From Nostoc sp. CHAB 5834 (GTDB lineage: Bacteria > Cyanobacteriota > Cyanobacteriia > Cyanobacteriales > Nostocaceae): a stretch of 43,077 bases of DNA. The position numbers were made by a program, and so were the translations under genes. The stretch is from assembly GCA_020829485.1 (NCBI GenBank), contig JAIVFU010000059.1:1-43077 (forward strand). Reading direction: 5' to 3'. The notes beneath the pieces are model-generated. The model made no database searches and was not told the DNA's origin. It saw only the letters and a list, made by a program, of their open reading frames with translations. Position 1 is the stretch's first letter. The number at the start of each line of letters is the position of its first letter. Below are positions 32,779 to 42,200 of the stretch, piece after piece.

Positions 32779-35112
32779 ATGGGTAAATTAGTGGTTCTGA
32801 AATTCGGAGAGGGTAGTTTTGAGCAAGGGTTTGCTGTCACCCTCGAAATTGGTGAAGAAGGCGAGCGTGCTACAACAGAAATTACGGGGAAGCTACCTTC
32901 ATTTCCCGAAATGCCGCTCTATTACAGTCATTGGCAGTCTAGCTATCGGCAGATAGGCAATCGTTATCGTCTCCATGCTGACAAAATGCAGGTGACGAAT
33001 GTATCTATGATTCAAGACTGCGAAAACGCTTCTCATATTTTGCGGGCACGCTTTAATACCTGGCTGCGAGCAGAGGAGTTTCGCCCTTTGAGGGAAAAGT
33101 GGTTAGAAAGATTGTCGTCCACGGAAGAAATGCGGGTGATTTTGCAAACAGAAAATAGCCAATTGCAGCTATTACCCTGGCATGTGTGGGACTTGTTAGA
33201 GCGCTACCCCAAAGCTGAAATCGCCCTTTCTTCACCATCTTACGATCGCATTCACAAACCACGCACAAAAAATCAATTAGTCAACATTTTAGCGATTGTG
33301 GGCAATAGTCAGGGAATTGACACCCAGGCTGATCAAGCTTTACTGCAACAATGTAGTAATGCAGAAGTCACCTTTGTGGTAGAACCACAACGGAAGGAAT
33401 TAACAGACCATCTTTGGGGAAAAAATTGGGATATTCTCTTTTTTGCTGGGCATAGTTCTAGTAAGAAAAATGGAGAAAGCGGACGAATTTACCTGAATAA
33501 AACTGATAGCCTCAGCATTGGCGAGTTAAAGTATGCTCTAAGGAATGCTATTGAAAACGGCTTGCAACTAGCTATATTCAACTCCTGTGATGGATTGGGA
33601 TTGGCGCGAGAACTGGCTGATTTGCAAATCCCTCAGATGATCATCATGCGTGAACCTGTCCCAGACCAGGTTGCCAAGGAGTTCTTAAAGTATTTTCTCC
33701 TAGGTTTTGCCAGTGGCGAGTCTTTATATCAAGCGGTACGCCAAGGGCGGGAGCGGTTGCAAGGACTTGAGGATAAATTTCCCTGTGCGACTTGGCTACC
33801 AATAATTTGTCAAAATCCAGCGCAAATCCCACCCACTTGGGATGAATTAAGGTCTACAAAAACTGAAGATATACCAAATTTAGCTTTGTCTACCAGACAC
33901 AGATTTACGACAACTTTGTTATCCAGTTTGGCGATTACAGCCTTTGTTTGTGGAGCGAGATTGCTGGGAATGCTGGAAAATCCAGAGATTCAAGCCTTTG
34001 ACTTGATGATGCGTCAGCGCCCTGTGGAGGGAATTGATTCCCGATTGCTGGTAATTACAATTGACGATAACGATCTGGCAATTCAAAGAAAAAATAACGA
34101 GTCCTTAATTGGAGCTTCAATTTCGGAAAAATCTCTCAACCAACTCCTGGCAAAACTGAATCAATACCAACCCCGTGCGATCGGCTTGGATATCTACCGT
34201 GATTTTAAGGCTAAAGAACCAGATTTAATTACTCGTCTTCAAAAAACTCAGAATTTGATTGGCTTATGTAAGGGGAGCGATAGCACAGTAAATATCCCAG
34301 GCAATGAACCGCCGCCAGAAATCCCCAAAACAAATCTGGGATTCAGTGACTTTATTCATGATCGTGATGGAGTTATCCGTCGGCATCTCCTGTTCATGAA
34401 CCAAGAAGCGACATCGTTGTGTCCTGCTCCCTTTGCATTCAGTCTACAACTGGCCTCTCTCTATCTGCGCCCTTCAGGAATCAAACCAAAGTTTACACCT
34501 GAAGGGAATTTGCAGCTAGGTAAAACTATTTTTGAGAACCTAAAATCTCGTACTGGCGGCTATCAAAATATTGATGCCAATGGCGGTCAAATCTTACTCA
34601 ATTACCGTTCCTCAAAACAAATAGCCAAACAGGTGAAGCTAACCCAATTTTTATCTAGTCCCATTAACCCCAGTGCTATCAAAGATAAAATTGTTTTAAT
34701 TGGTGTGGTGGCAAAGGGGGATTCTCCAGACACCTGGCCTACGCCCTATGGCGTTCCTTTAGATGAGCAAATGCCAGGAGTGTTAGTACAAGCCCAAATG
34801 GTCAGCCAAATCCTCAGCGCAGTCCAGAATGGGCGGCCATTGCTGCGGATTTGGTCACTGTGGGCTGAGGTAGTCTGGATTTGGGGCTGGTCTTTGGTCG
34901 GGGGAGTCTTGGCTTGGCGAAAGCTTTCGTCCCCTTGGTTGGTATTGGTAGTCAGTATTACCTCTAGCATTCTATATTTAGTTTGCTTTGGTCTATTAAT
35001 TTCGGGTGCTTGGGTGCCTTTTGTACCTTCGGCTTTGTCGTTGGTTATCACGGTTGGCTTTATGTCAATTTATAATTCAACAACAAAAGTTCGGGTGGCT
35101 AATAGAGAATAG
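32779..35112 (+). CDS. CHAT-CHASE2 transmembrane protein, right operon
   Basis: The product is 777 residues from ATG 32779 (MGKLVVLKFGEG); the frame is open to 32749, but the paralogue starts at the same MGKLVVLK. The layout equals the left copy: CHAT-type domain with H (LFFAGHSSSK) and C (AIFNSCDGLG), membrane helix near 375-395, CHASE2 domain (EIQAFDLMMRQRP, RAIGLDIYRDF, KIVLIGVVAKG) and three C-terminal helices. Around the catalytic cysteine the two copies are about two thirds identical, and both keep the full dyad, so both are likely active. Length is exactly equal to the left copy from the chosen starts. The 182-nt gap to the DUF928 gene is longer than in the left operon. Confidence 0.9.
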   Translation: MGKLVVLKFGEGSFEQGFAVTLEIGEEGERATTEITGKLPSFPEMPLYYSHWQSSYRQIGNRYRLHADKMQVTNVSMIQDCENASHILRARFNTWLRAEEFRPLREKWLERLSSTEEMRVILQTENSQLQLLPWHVWDLLERYPKAEIALSSPSYDRIHKPRTKNQLVNILAIVGNSQGIDTQADQALLQQCSNAEVTFVVEPQRKELTDHLWGKNWDILFFAGHSSSKKNGESGRIYLNKTDSLSIGELKYALRNAIENGLQLAIFNSCDGLGLARELADLQIPQMIIMREPVPDQVAKEFLKYFLLGFASGESLYQAVRQGRERLQGLEDKFPCATWLPIICQNPAQIPPTWDELRSTKTEDIPNLALSTRHRFTTTLLSSLAITAFVCGARLLGMLENPEIQAFDLMMRQRPVEGIDSRLLVITIDDNDLAIQRKNNESLIGASISEKSLNQLLAKLNQYQPRAIGLDIYRDFKAKEPDLITRLQKTQNLIGLCKGSDSTVNIPGNEPPPEIPKTNLGFSDFIHDRDGVIRRHLLFMNQEATSLCPAPFAFSLQLASLYLRPSGIKPKFTPEGNLQLGKTIFENLKSRTGGYQNIDANGGQILLNYRSSKQIAKQVKLTQFLSSPINPSAIKDKIVLIGVVAKGDSPDTWPTPYGVPLDEQMPGVLVQAQMVSQILSAVQNGRPLLRIWSLWAEVVWIWGWSLVGGVLAWRKLSSPWLVLVVSITSSILYLVCFGLLISGAWVPFVPSALSLVITVGFMSIYNSTTKVRVANRE

Positions 35113-35293
35113 AGGGGGCAGGGGAGGCAGGGGGAGAAGAATCTGATAATTGTATTAGATAAAAGAATTTAGATGATATAGTTTTTAATTTAATTTTTGG
35201 AGTTCAATAGGGAATGGGGAAGGATTTTTTTTTAAATTTTTAGATAACCAGCAGATAAATCTACAAGGTTCGCATACTTAAGGGAAGGTTTTT

Positions 35294-36166
35294 ATGAAGT
35301 CAAATTCACAACAGATAAAACTGTTTTTAGTCGTAGCTCTTAGCTGCACCAGTTTACTAGTTAGCCTGACTCCAATACTGGCAAAACCAACTCTTGGTTC
35401 TTCATCTAGCGATGCCTACGGCGGGCTACGCCTACGCTCTGGTGCTAAAACGAACCTTGCTCAAGGCACAATCTTTAATCAACCCCCAATTCCAGCAGGC
35501 TCCGCTCCTGGAGGTCGCGTTCGTGGTGGAGGGAAGCGCGGAGGTGAATGTGAAGTTAGTAAACTTGACCTGACTGCTTTAGTATACTTTACTGAGGGAG
35601 TTAAATCAGTGATCAATGTCTGGGGACAGACAACGGTAGAACGCCCAAGCTGGTTTTTCTATGTGCCATATAGCAAAGATTTACCTTATGAAGTTGAATT
35701 TGTGCTGAAAGAAGATCAGGACTCTAACGAGGCTAACGACTCTAACGAGGCTAACGACTCTAACGAGATTTACCACAAAGCGATCGCTCTACCACAGAAA
35801 CCAGGAATCATCCGCGTTTCTTTGCCTACTACTGCTCCTCCCTTGGCACTAGACAAACGATATCGCTGGTTTTTCATTATTAACTGTGACAAGCAAAAGA
35901 ATTCTCCTCCGACTTTTGTTGAAGGGGTAATACAAAGAGTCGAACTGAATCCAGGCGCAGTCAAAGAGCTACAAACGACGGAACTTCTAAGGCGCTATAC
36001 TATCTATGCCCAAAACGGAATATGGTACGATGCACTGACGACACTGGCTCAACTGCGTCAGAAAAATCCTAAAGATGCGGCACTGCAAGCAGAGTGGCAG
36101 AATTTGTTAGGTAGCATCGGCTTAGATGATATTGCCGCAGAAGCGATTGTTTCGGAAAAACCTTAG
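35294..36166 (+). CDS. Exported DUF928 protein, right operon, with repeat inserts
   Basis: The 290-residue paralogue of the gene at 26218, with a signal peptide (residues 1-31, ending PILAKP). Two inserts are absent from the left copy. Residues about 38-49 (SSDAYGGLRLRS) are encoded by the dispersed repeat GCGATGCCTACGGCGGGCTA at 35410-35436. An acidic NDSNEA repeat at about residues 143-158 comes from 18-bp DNA repeats at 35720-35767. The DUF928 features follow: WFFYVPYSKDLPYEVEFVL, GIIRVSLP, YRWFFIINC, IYAQNGIWYDAL. The last codons and stop overlap the left end of the 36161-36291 MITE, so the C-terminus may have been reset. AGGGAAGG before the ATG is a good ribosome-binding site. Confidence 0.9.
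   Translation: MKSNSQQIKLFLVVALSCTSLLVSLTPILAKPTLGSSSSDAYGGLRLRSGAKTNLAQGTIFNQPPIPAGSAPGGRVRGGGKRGGECEVSKLDLTALVYFTEGVKSVINVWGQTTVERPSWFFYVPYSKDLPYEVEFVLKEDQDSNEANDSNEANDSNEIYHKAIALPQKPGIIRVSLPTTAPPLALDKRYRWFFIINCDKQKNSPPTFVEGVIQRVELNPGAVKELQTTELLRRYTIYAQNGIWYDALTTLAQLRQKNPKDAALQAEWQNLLGSIGLDDIAAEAIVSEKP
35720..35767 (+). repeat. 18-bp in-frame tandem repeat within the DUF928 gene
   Basis: GACTCTAACGAGGCTAAC is repeated twice and followed by a 12-nt partial unit, giving DSNEAN repeats. The unit is a multiple of three, so copy changes alter length without breaking the frame. Confidence 0.85.
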
Positions 36167-36291
36167 AGGATGTTTGAAAAGTCGCAAAGTATACTATAAA
36201 CCCCCATTCCCTTCTAGGGAAGGCTGGCTCGGAGGGTTAGGTTTCTGAGGCTTAGATGTTAGCAATAATACTTTTCAAACAATCTCTAAGG
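36161..36291. mobile_element. MITE, GTTTGAAAAGT family, at the DUF928 stop
   Basis: CCTTAGAGGATGTTTGAAAA (left) is inverted at the right as TACTTTTCAAACAATCTCTA plus AGG, with two mismatches in the arms. The TAG stop of the DUF928 gene lies inside the left terminus. No coding content is present in the 131 bp. TA dinucleotides sit within both ends, in line with a TA-targeting element. Confidence 0.7.
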
Positions 36292-36331
36292 GGTTGGGAG
36301 TGAGATTTTCTACTTTATTAAATCTGCGTTC

Positions 36332-37483
36332 TTAATCTTCTTTTCGCAAGATATCATCATCAATCCGTCGTTCCCGATTAACATCGGGGTTTTCTGCTGT
36401 CCAATTATCATCTGCTCTAGGAGATTCAGGAACCATCACAAACTCAGTCTCTTTTGTATGGTTATTCCCCCATTCATCCAAAACATCTTTTATCAGTACT
36501 TCTTGCAACCAAATTTTAGCGACAACAGTCAGGGGTAGCGCCAGAAATAATCCTAAAAAGCCAAAGAAAGTGACGAAAAATAGTTGGGCAATTAAGGTTA
36601 CGGCTGGCAGCAACGAAACTTGCTGTGCCATTACAATTGGCGTGATGAAATTACTCTCAACCTGTTGAATAACAAAGTAGAGAATTAAGACAGCGATAAC
36701 TTTCCAAGGATCATCCAAGAGGGCGATCGCCATTGCTGGTATTACACTAATTGTCGGCCCCAGATTAGGAATTAAGTTCAAAAATCCTGCCAAAATCGCT
36801 AAAGCCAGTGCAGCCTTTATACCCAAAATTGATAAACCAATCAGACTCATCAGGGCTACTACAAACATGGCAATGAAAGCGCCTGTAATCCATCCCTCCA
36901 AAGAGACTTCGCACTTATCTAAAATCCCATCTACCCGCCGCCGATAAAATGAAGGGAAAAGCCGCACAAAGACTTTGCGGTAAGCCACAGGATCGGCTAA
37001 TATCATTCCTGTTAAAACTAACACTAGCAAAATTTTGAGGACGGCTTCCAAAGATCCAGATACAAAAGCGAAGGAGTTTCCCAGTACGCGATTGACGAAG
37101 GGCTGTGCTTGTTGGATAAGGCTGTTGATATCTGGGATGTAAGGAACCAACTGGTTAGGAATACGAGTTCTCAGAGCGTCAAGCCAACTATTAAAGCGCC
37201 CAAACCCTTTTGGAACCTGATAGGTTAGTTCTTGAAATTGCTGTGCAAATGGTGGCACAATTAGCCAGAAAAAACCCACGACACCTGCAAAAAAGATAGC
37301 TACTGCCAGGAGGACGGCGAATCCACGTCTCATCCCAAAGCGTTGGAAGCGTTTCGCTAGCCGATTTAAGGTGGTGGCTAACACAACTGCGGCAAACATG
37401 AGCAAAAGTACTTCCCGAATTTGCCACAGGATGTATAAAGAAATAACTATGGCGATTAAGCCGATCCATTGACCGAGGTTCAC
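36332..37483 (-). CDS. AI-2E family (UPF0118/DUF20) transporter
   Basis: The 383-residue membrane protein has eight or so predicted helices: two at the N-terminus (residues 6-40, 55-80), a soluble insertion (about 85-140), and a C-terminal helical bundle including GFLNLIPNLGPTISVIPAM, ALAILAG and GFLGLFLALPLTVV, the strongest family signature. Members are proposed to be quorum-signal exporters or Na+/H+ and related permeases; the substrate is not determined for cyanobacterial ones. The charged C-terminal tail (DVNRERRIDDDILRKED) is cytoplasmic. It converges with the right DUF928 gene. It was called at ATG 37483; no close Shine-Dalgarno was noted. Confidence 0.9.
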   Translation of the reverse strand: MNLGQWIGLIAIVISLYILWQIREVLLLMFAAVVLATTLNRLAKRFQRFGMRRGFAVLLAVAIFFAGVVGFFWLIVPPFAQQFQELTYQVPKGFGRFNSWLDALRTRIPNQLVPYIPDINSLIQQAQPFVNRVLGNSFAFVSGSLEAVLKILLVLVLTGMILADPVAYRKVFVRLFPSFYRRRVDGILDKCEVSLEGWITGAFIAMFVVALMSLIGLSILGIKAALALAILAGFLNLIPNLGPTISVIPAMAIALLDDPWKVIAVLILYFVIQQVESNFITPIVMAQQVSLLPAVTLIAQLFFVTFFGFLGLFLALPLTVVAKIWLQEVLIKDVLDEWGNNHTKETEFVMVPESPRADDNWTAENPDVNRERRIDDDILRKED

Positions 37484-37574
37484 AGGCTGACTCCCAACGG
37501 TTGGCGAGATGCAATTTTATTGTAATTAAGCTAGGTTAACTGATTTTAGTCACTTGTGCGTCTATGCTCCCAAG

Positions 37575-37766
37575 TTAATTTTGTTTCTGTGCTTGGAATC
37601 GCCACAGTAGCGCGATCGCCACAGTAGCGATCGGCAGTAAAATTATAATCAGCGCGTTGGTTGCTGTCGCCGGAATTGATAGACTTGGCCCTGCATATTT
37701 AATCAATACCGATAACAAAGCCGAGAGTAAAAGCAGTTTCAGAACCAATCCTAATTGATTTTGCAT
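37575..37766 (-). CDS. Small two-helix membrane protein, unknown
   Basis: The 63-residue product MQNQLGLVLKLLLLSALLSV has two hydrophobic helices (about 7-22 and 35-54) separated by KYAGPSLSIPATAT and a basic tail RFQAQKQN. It resembles small conserved cyanobacterial membrane proteins of unknown function, though no family name can be given. The frame has no competing gene on the other strand. It is transcribed from the same strand as the AI-2E transporter gene, about 90 nt upstream of it, so it could be co-transcribed. Confidence 0.65.
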   Translation of the reverse strand: MQNQLGLVLKLLLLSALLSVLIKYAGPSLSIPATATNALIIILLPIATVAIALLWRFQAQKQN

Positions 37767-37883
37767 AAAAGTACGGCATACAAATTTTTGTGGTACACAA
37801 AAAGCACTGTACCGTCCAGTTTCTACAATAAACCTACAGATACAATCCTTTGCAACTTTCTTTGGGAAATGCGATCGCTTTAT

Positions 37884-38444
37884 TTACGTCAAACTCAACC
37901 AGCCAAAAACTTCTTCTACAGTCAGTTCTAATTCGATACCCTCAAGAATGGGTAATTTATCAACACCTTCGTATAATTCCACTTGCCCTCCAGGAAAAAT
38001 CCCTAGCACACTTTCGTCTTCTGGGTTGATTAACCAGCCGAGTTCAGTACCATTGCGCGAACAATGCAATAATTTACTCAACACTTTTTTTAATCTTTGG
38101 TCTGGAGAAAGAATTTCAATTACCCAGTCGGGATGAATTTCAAAGCGGTTAGCAATTCTGCCAGATGGAGTTTTAGGAATTCTATCCCAGCGAAACACAG
38201 AGACATCAGGGACGATAGAAGCACCGCCGAAGGTACAGCGTAGTTCTGGGAAAGCCAAAGCAATTTTCTGACTTCTAGCTATGCTGTTAATTGTTTCGCA
38301 AAGAGTAGCTTGGAGCAAGCTATGTTCACCTTGGGGCATTGGTTTTTGAATGATTTCTCCGTTAATAAAGTCTGATGCTGGTTCAGTTTCTGGTAGTTTG
38401 AGAAACTCGTCTAAAGTTAGTTGGGGTTGAGTGGCAATAGTCAT
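37884..38444 (-). CDS. Uma2 family (DUF820) protein 1
   Basis: The product is 186 residues from ATG 38444; a TTG two codons earlier is possible, but the paralogue starts at the equivalent ATG. It is a PD-(D/E)XK nuclease-fold protein of the Uma2 family, which is greatly expanded in cyanobacteria. Fold residues visible are PDVSVFRWD (aspartate), DWVIEILSPDQ (glutamate) and the following lysines KK, plus TELGWLINPEDESVLGIF near the C-terminal part. Whether the family is catalytically active as an endonuclease is unproven; it is often linked to mobile DNA. It is the downstream copy of a tandem pair with the gene at 38506. Confidence 0.88.
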   Translation of the reverse strand: MTIATQPQLTLDEFLKLPETEPASDFINGEIIQKPMPQGEHSLLQATLCETINSIARSQKIALAFPELRCTFGGASIVPDVSVFRWDRIPKTPSGRIANRFEIHPDWVIEILSPDQRLKKVLSKLLHCSRNGTELGWLINPEDESVLGIFPGGQVELYEGVDKLPILEGIELELTVEEVFGWLSLT

Positions 38445-38505
38445 CAGCAAATAGCATAGAGGGGATAGTTTAATTATGAGCGTTAGTGATAATCAGAAGA
38501 TATCT

Positions 38506-39066
38506 TTATGTCAAACTCAACCAGCCAAAAACTTGTTCTACAGTCAGTTCCAATTCGATACCGTCAAGGATGGGTAATTTATCAGCACCTTCGTATAATT
38601 CCAATCGCCCTCCAGGAAAAATCCCTAGCACACTTTCGTCTTCTGGGTTGATTAACCAGCCTAGTTCAGTACCATTGCGCGAACAATGCAATAATTTACT
38701 CAACAGTTTTTTTAACCTTTGGTCTGGAGAAAGAATTTCAATTACCCAGTCGGGATGAATTTCAAAGCGGTTAGCAATTCTGCCAGATGGAGTTTTTGGA
38801 ATTCTATCCCAGCGAAATACAGAGACATCAGGAACGATAGAAGCACCGCCAAAGGTACAACGCAGTTCTGAAAAAGCGTAAGCAATTTTTTGGCTTTCAG
38901 TTACGTTATTAATGACATTACAGAATTTAGCCTGTAGTCGGCTATGTTCACCTTGAGGCATTGGTTTTTGAATGATTTCTCCGTTAATAAAGTCTGATGC
39001 TGGCTCAGTTTCTGGTAGTTTGAGAAACTCGTCTAAAGTTAGTTGGGGTTGAATTGCGATCGCCAT
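38506..39066 (-). CDS. Uma2 family (DUF820) protein 2
   Basis: The 186-residue tandem duplicate of the gene at 37884. The two proteins are nearly identical, except for residues about 44-70, where SLLQATLCETINSIARSQKI is replaced by SRLQAKFCNVINNVTESQKI. The fold residues (PDVSVFRWD, IEILSPDQ, KK) are unchanged. The upstream DNA is also alike (CTATGCTATTT before both). A third Uma2 C-terminal remnant lies at 42833-42866. Confidence 0.88.
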   Translation of the reverse strand: MAIAIQPQLTLDEFLKLPETEPASDFINGEIIQKPMPQGEHSRLQAKFCNVINNVTESQKIAYAFSELRCTFGGASIVPDVSVFRWDRIPKTPSGRIANRFEIHPDWVIEILSPDQRLKKLLSKLLHCSRNGTELGWLINPEDESVLGIFPGGRLELYEGADKLPILDGIELELTVEQVFGWLSLT

Positions 39067-39276
39067 AAGTAAATAGCATAGAGGGGATAGTTTTATTATG
39101 GGCGTGCGAGCGTTTACTCTTAAAGCTTGCTATGCCTCGCATCCTTCGTTTCCAATAGCTGCTAGAAATTATATTTTTGGGAAACCTACGAGGCGATTAA
39201 CTTGGACTGATACATTACCAAAGGCTAGGGGGACACGCTAAGTTACAAAGATTTTTGCCTTCCCACCCTACTAACT

Positions 39277-39295
39277 AATTACGAATTACGAATTA
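39277..39295. repeat. TAATTCG heptamer repeat after the NACHT gene
   Basis: AATTACGAATTACGAATTA on the plus strand is TAATTCG TAATTCG TAATT on the gene strand, beginning 2 nt past the NACHT stop codon. It is the third occurrence of this heptamer at a 3' end in the window. Confidence 0.7.
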
Positions 39296-39297
39296 GC

Positions 39298-42200
39298 CTA
39301 GCCCTCAACCTGCCGCAGTTCCTCCAATTCCTCTGGCGTGAGGGGATTATTTCCTGACTTCAGTGCTTCTATCCAGCGTAGCCGTCGCTGCTTCACATGG
39401 TCTAAGTAATCAAGTCTGCCACTCTCTACAGCAGCCTGAAAATCTTCTAATGCCCCAACCAAGTCGCCTGTCAGTACTCTAGCTAGTCCTCGATTGTTTT
39501 GATAGATTTTATTGTCCGGGTTTAAGGTGACAGCTTTTTCACCGAAGCGGAGAACAGCCTTGGCATAACCATATAAACAGCCAACCCAGCAAATGCTATT
39601 CCAAAATTCAGCAGAGTTTCTCAAACTAGGGTCAAATATTTGGGCTTGCTTGAAAGCTTCCTGTGCTTCTTTAATTTTGCCTTCTCTCACCCAACTGATG
39701 CCCTGACTTAAGGAAACCGCAGCCGCAAAAGCTGGATGTTTCGCCAACTCTAGAGATACGCCCACTGCTTCATGCAGCCTCTTAGCATTAAACCATTTTG
39801 TGTCACTGTTCCATACAACTGCTTCGAGATTGGCACCCCTGAGATCGGCATCCCTGAAGTCAGTACCAGTAAGGTTGGCACTGCTGAGGTTGGCACTGCT
39901 GAGGTTGGCACACTCGAAGTAGGCACCCCAGAGGTTGGCACTGCTGAGGTCGGTATTGCTGAGGTCGGCAAACCCGAAGTAGGTACTCCTGAGGTCGGCA
40001 TCCCTGAGGTCAGCACCCCTGAGGTTGGTATTCCAGAGGTCGGCACGGCTGAGGTTGACACCCCTGAGGTCGGCATTCCTGAGGTCGGCATCCCAGAGGT
40101 CGGCATTCCTGAGGTCGGCATCCCAGAGGTTGGCATCCCTGAAAAACAATCTTAAGTTCTCCCTAAAAGCCAAGACAGCCAGACAGTCACTATAGTGGAT
40201 AATACGGAGCAAGCGTTGTGAGTCAAATTCATCACTATTAGGTTTACCGCAAGGGTGAAAGTTGATTTTCTCTTTGAGGTCGTCTTTTCTTTGGGCATAG
40301 TGATGCAACTCTAGAAGCAAAATCAACACGTTCAGCCCTGTATACAGATCCACCTGTCGCAATCCCAAGTGATTTTCTCGCTCTGGTAATTGCTCTTTCA
40401 ATTGTTTTTTCTTCATCTGGGGAAGGTTTGCGTCCTCTGCATCAATAAATTCCCCATCGCACCAACGGAAGTAGAAATGCTCCAATCTTTGAAACAATCT
40501 ACACAAGCGTTCCACGTCTTGAAATTCTAAACTCTCAGCCAACAACCCCATCAAATATTCCACGATCGCAGGGGTTAAATTCCCATAACCTAATAAATCG
40601 TAAATCTGCTTATCCATCGCGGCTTTGCTAACCAAGTCTTCTTCGCGCTGACGCTTGCTTACCTTCACTGTCCAATCTACCAAGCTTTCTAGTAACCGTT
40701 CTGCGAATAAAAACTCGCTAAAACTCTTGTGGACAAACTCCACTGAGCCGCCTTTATTGCCTGAGGCTGGTTTAATATAGAACGCGGTCAACAGATTATT
40801 GAGTAGCTTATCTTGTTGATTTTTTTCCGAGCTATTCTCCTGTCTGGCATCCTGAATTAACTTTGCAGCTGGGTTGTTGCTGTCTTTGAGCCGTGCTTCT
40901 AACATCGTCACTCTGGCAGATTCATTCCCCGACTGCACGACACACAAAGCAGCTTCCGTGAGAAATTGCCGCAAATCTTCGCTCTCAAATCCAGTCAAGC
41001 GGGAGTTATCATTCTGATTTTCACTGTCACGCTGTTTTTCTAGTACCCACTTTATTGATTCGTCATAGATACGGATTTTTGCCTTAATACCCTCTGCACC
41101 TGCAAACATTTGGACGTTGAGACGGTTGTCTAGGTGCATCCGTGCCAGTAAATAGAGGAGTAAAGGTTCTCGTGCTAGTTTATCTTTGACTTCATCAGGG
41201 CAAGCCTGCAAAAATTCCTCAAACTCACTCTTGTTAACTTGAGCCGCAACCGCCCATTTATCCAGCCATTTCTGCTGAATTGAGTCATCCATTGGCTGAA
41301 GTTCGACGCGCTTTAAGCTTTTGGTTTGTGAAAGGAAGCGCTCAATTCCTTGCAAGGCTAGGGGACGACCGGTAACTAAAAACTGATGATGACAAAGGCG
41401 GTCTTTTTGATACTGTTCCACCTGTTCTAAAAATTCCTTCAAGCCACCACTGGCTCGTCCTTCCAGCAACAACTCGTCAAACCCATCTAGGAAAAATAAA
41501 AAGCGAGTATTTTTATCGGTCAGCCAGCCTGAATCACTGGTGACAAAATCAAGGTGTTGTAAATAGTTTTCTAGAGTATCAGTTAAGTTATCTTTTAGTA
41601 CGCGCAAATCTCGCAACCGAATCAGAATTGGGGTAAAAGTGGGATGCAATTCTCGCCGCACCCAATCGGCAAACATCCGACAAAAGACACTTTTCCCCCG
41701 TCCGGCTTCGCCCTGAATAAACAAAACTTGTTTTTGTTTTGGGTCTGCATCATTCAGTATTGCCTTAACCCACGCTTCCAATTCAACATTTGCATCTTCT
41801 TTGGCATCGAGTTGTTTGACTTGCAACGGTACATACAAATCCCGAAAGGTAATATCGCTTTCATCAAAAATGTTTTGTTCTGGCTTTGGTTTAATTACCT
41901 GTTCCAAATAATCTTCAATATTCAGATTCTTCTCTAGCTTTTCTTTGCCTCCGGCGCTATACCATTTCCAAAGTTTGTCCGCTTTCTCTCCGACTTCTAC
42001 CAATGCGTCTTGCATCTTGTCATCGGTGTGACGCGCTACCCGTTCAGTTAAGGTTTTTGCTTCTGTCTCATCTAATCCCGCTTCTTGCAAGCGTTGCTGT
42101 AAAATCTGATTAAATGATTCTGCTAGTTGAGATTCATGGAAATAGAGGATGGCTTTTTTCACTTCCCGCTCATCAAACTCTTGCTCACCTAATTTCTGAA

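Noticed and set aside
39750..40155. Long repetitive open frames on both strands (PTSGM / VGIPE repeats)
   Set aside because: They are shadows of the 15-bp pentapeptide-repeat DNA of the NACHT gene.
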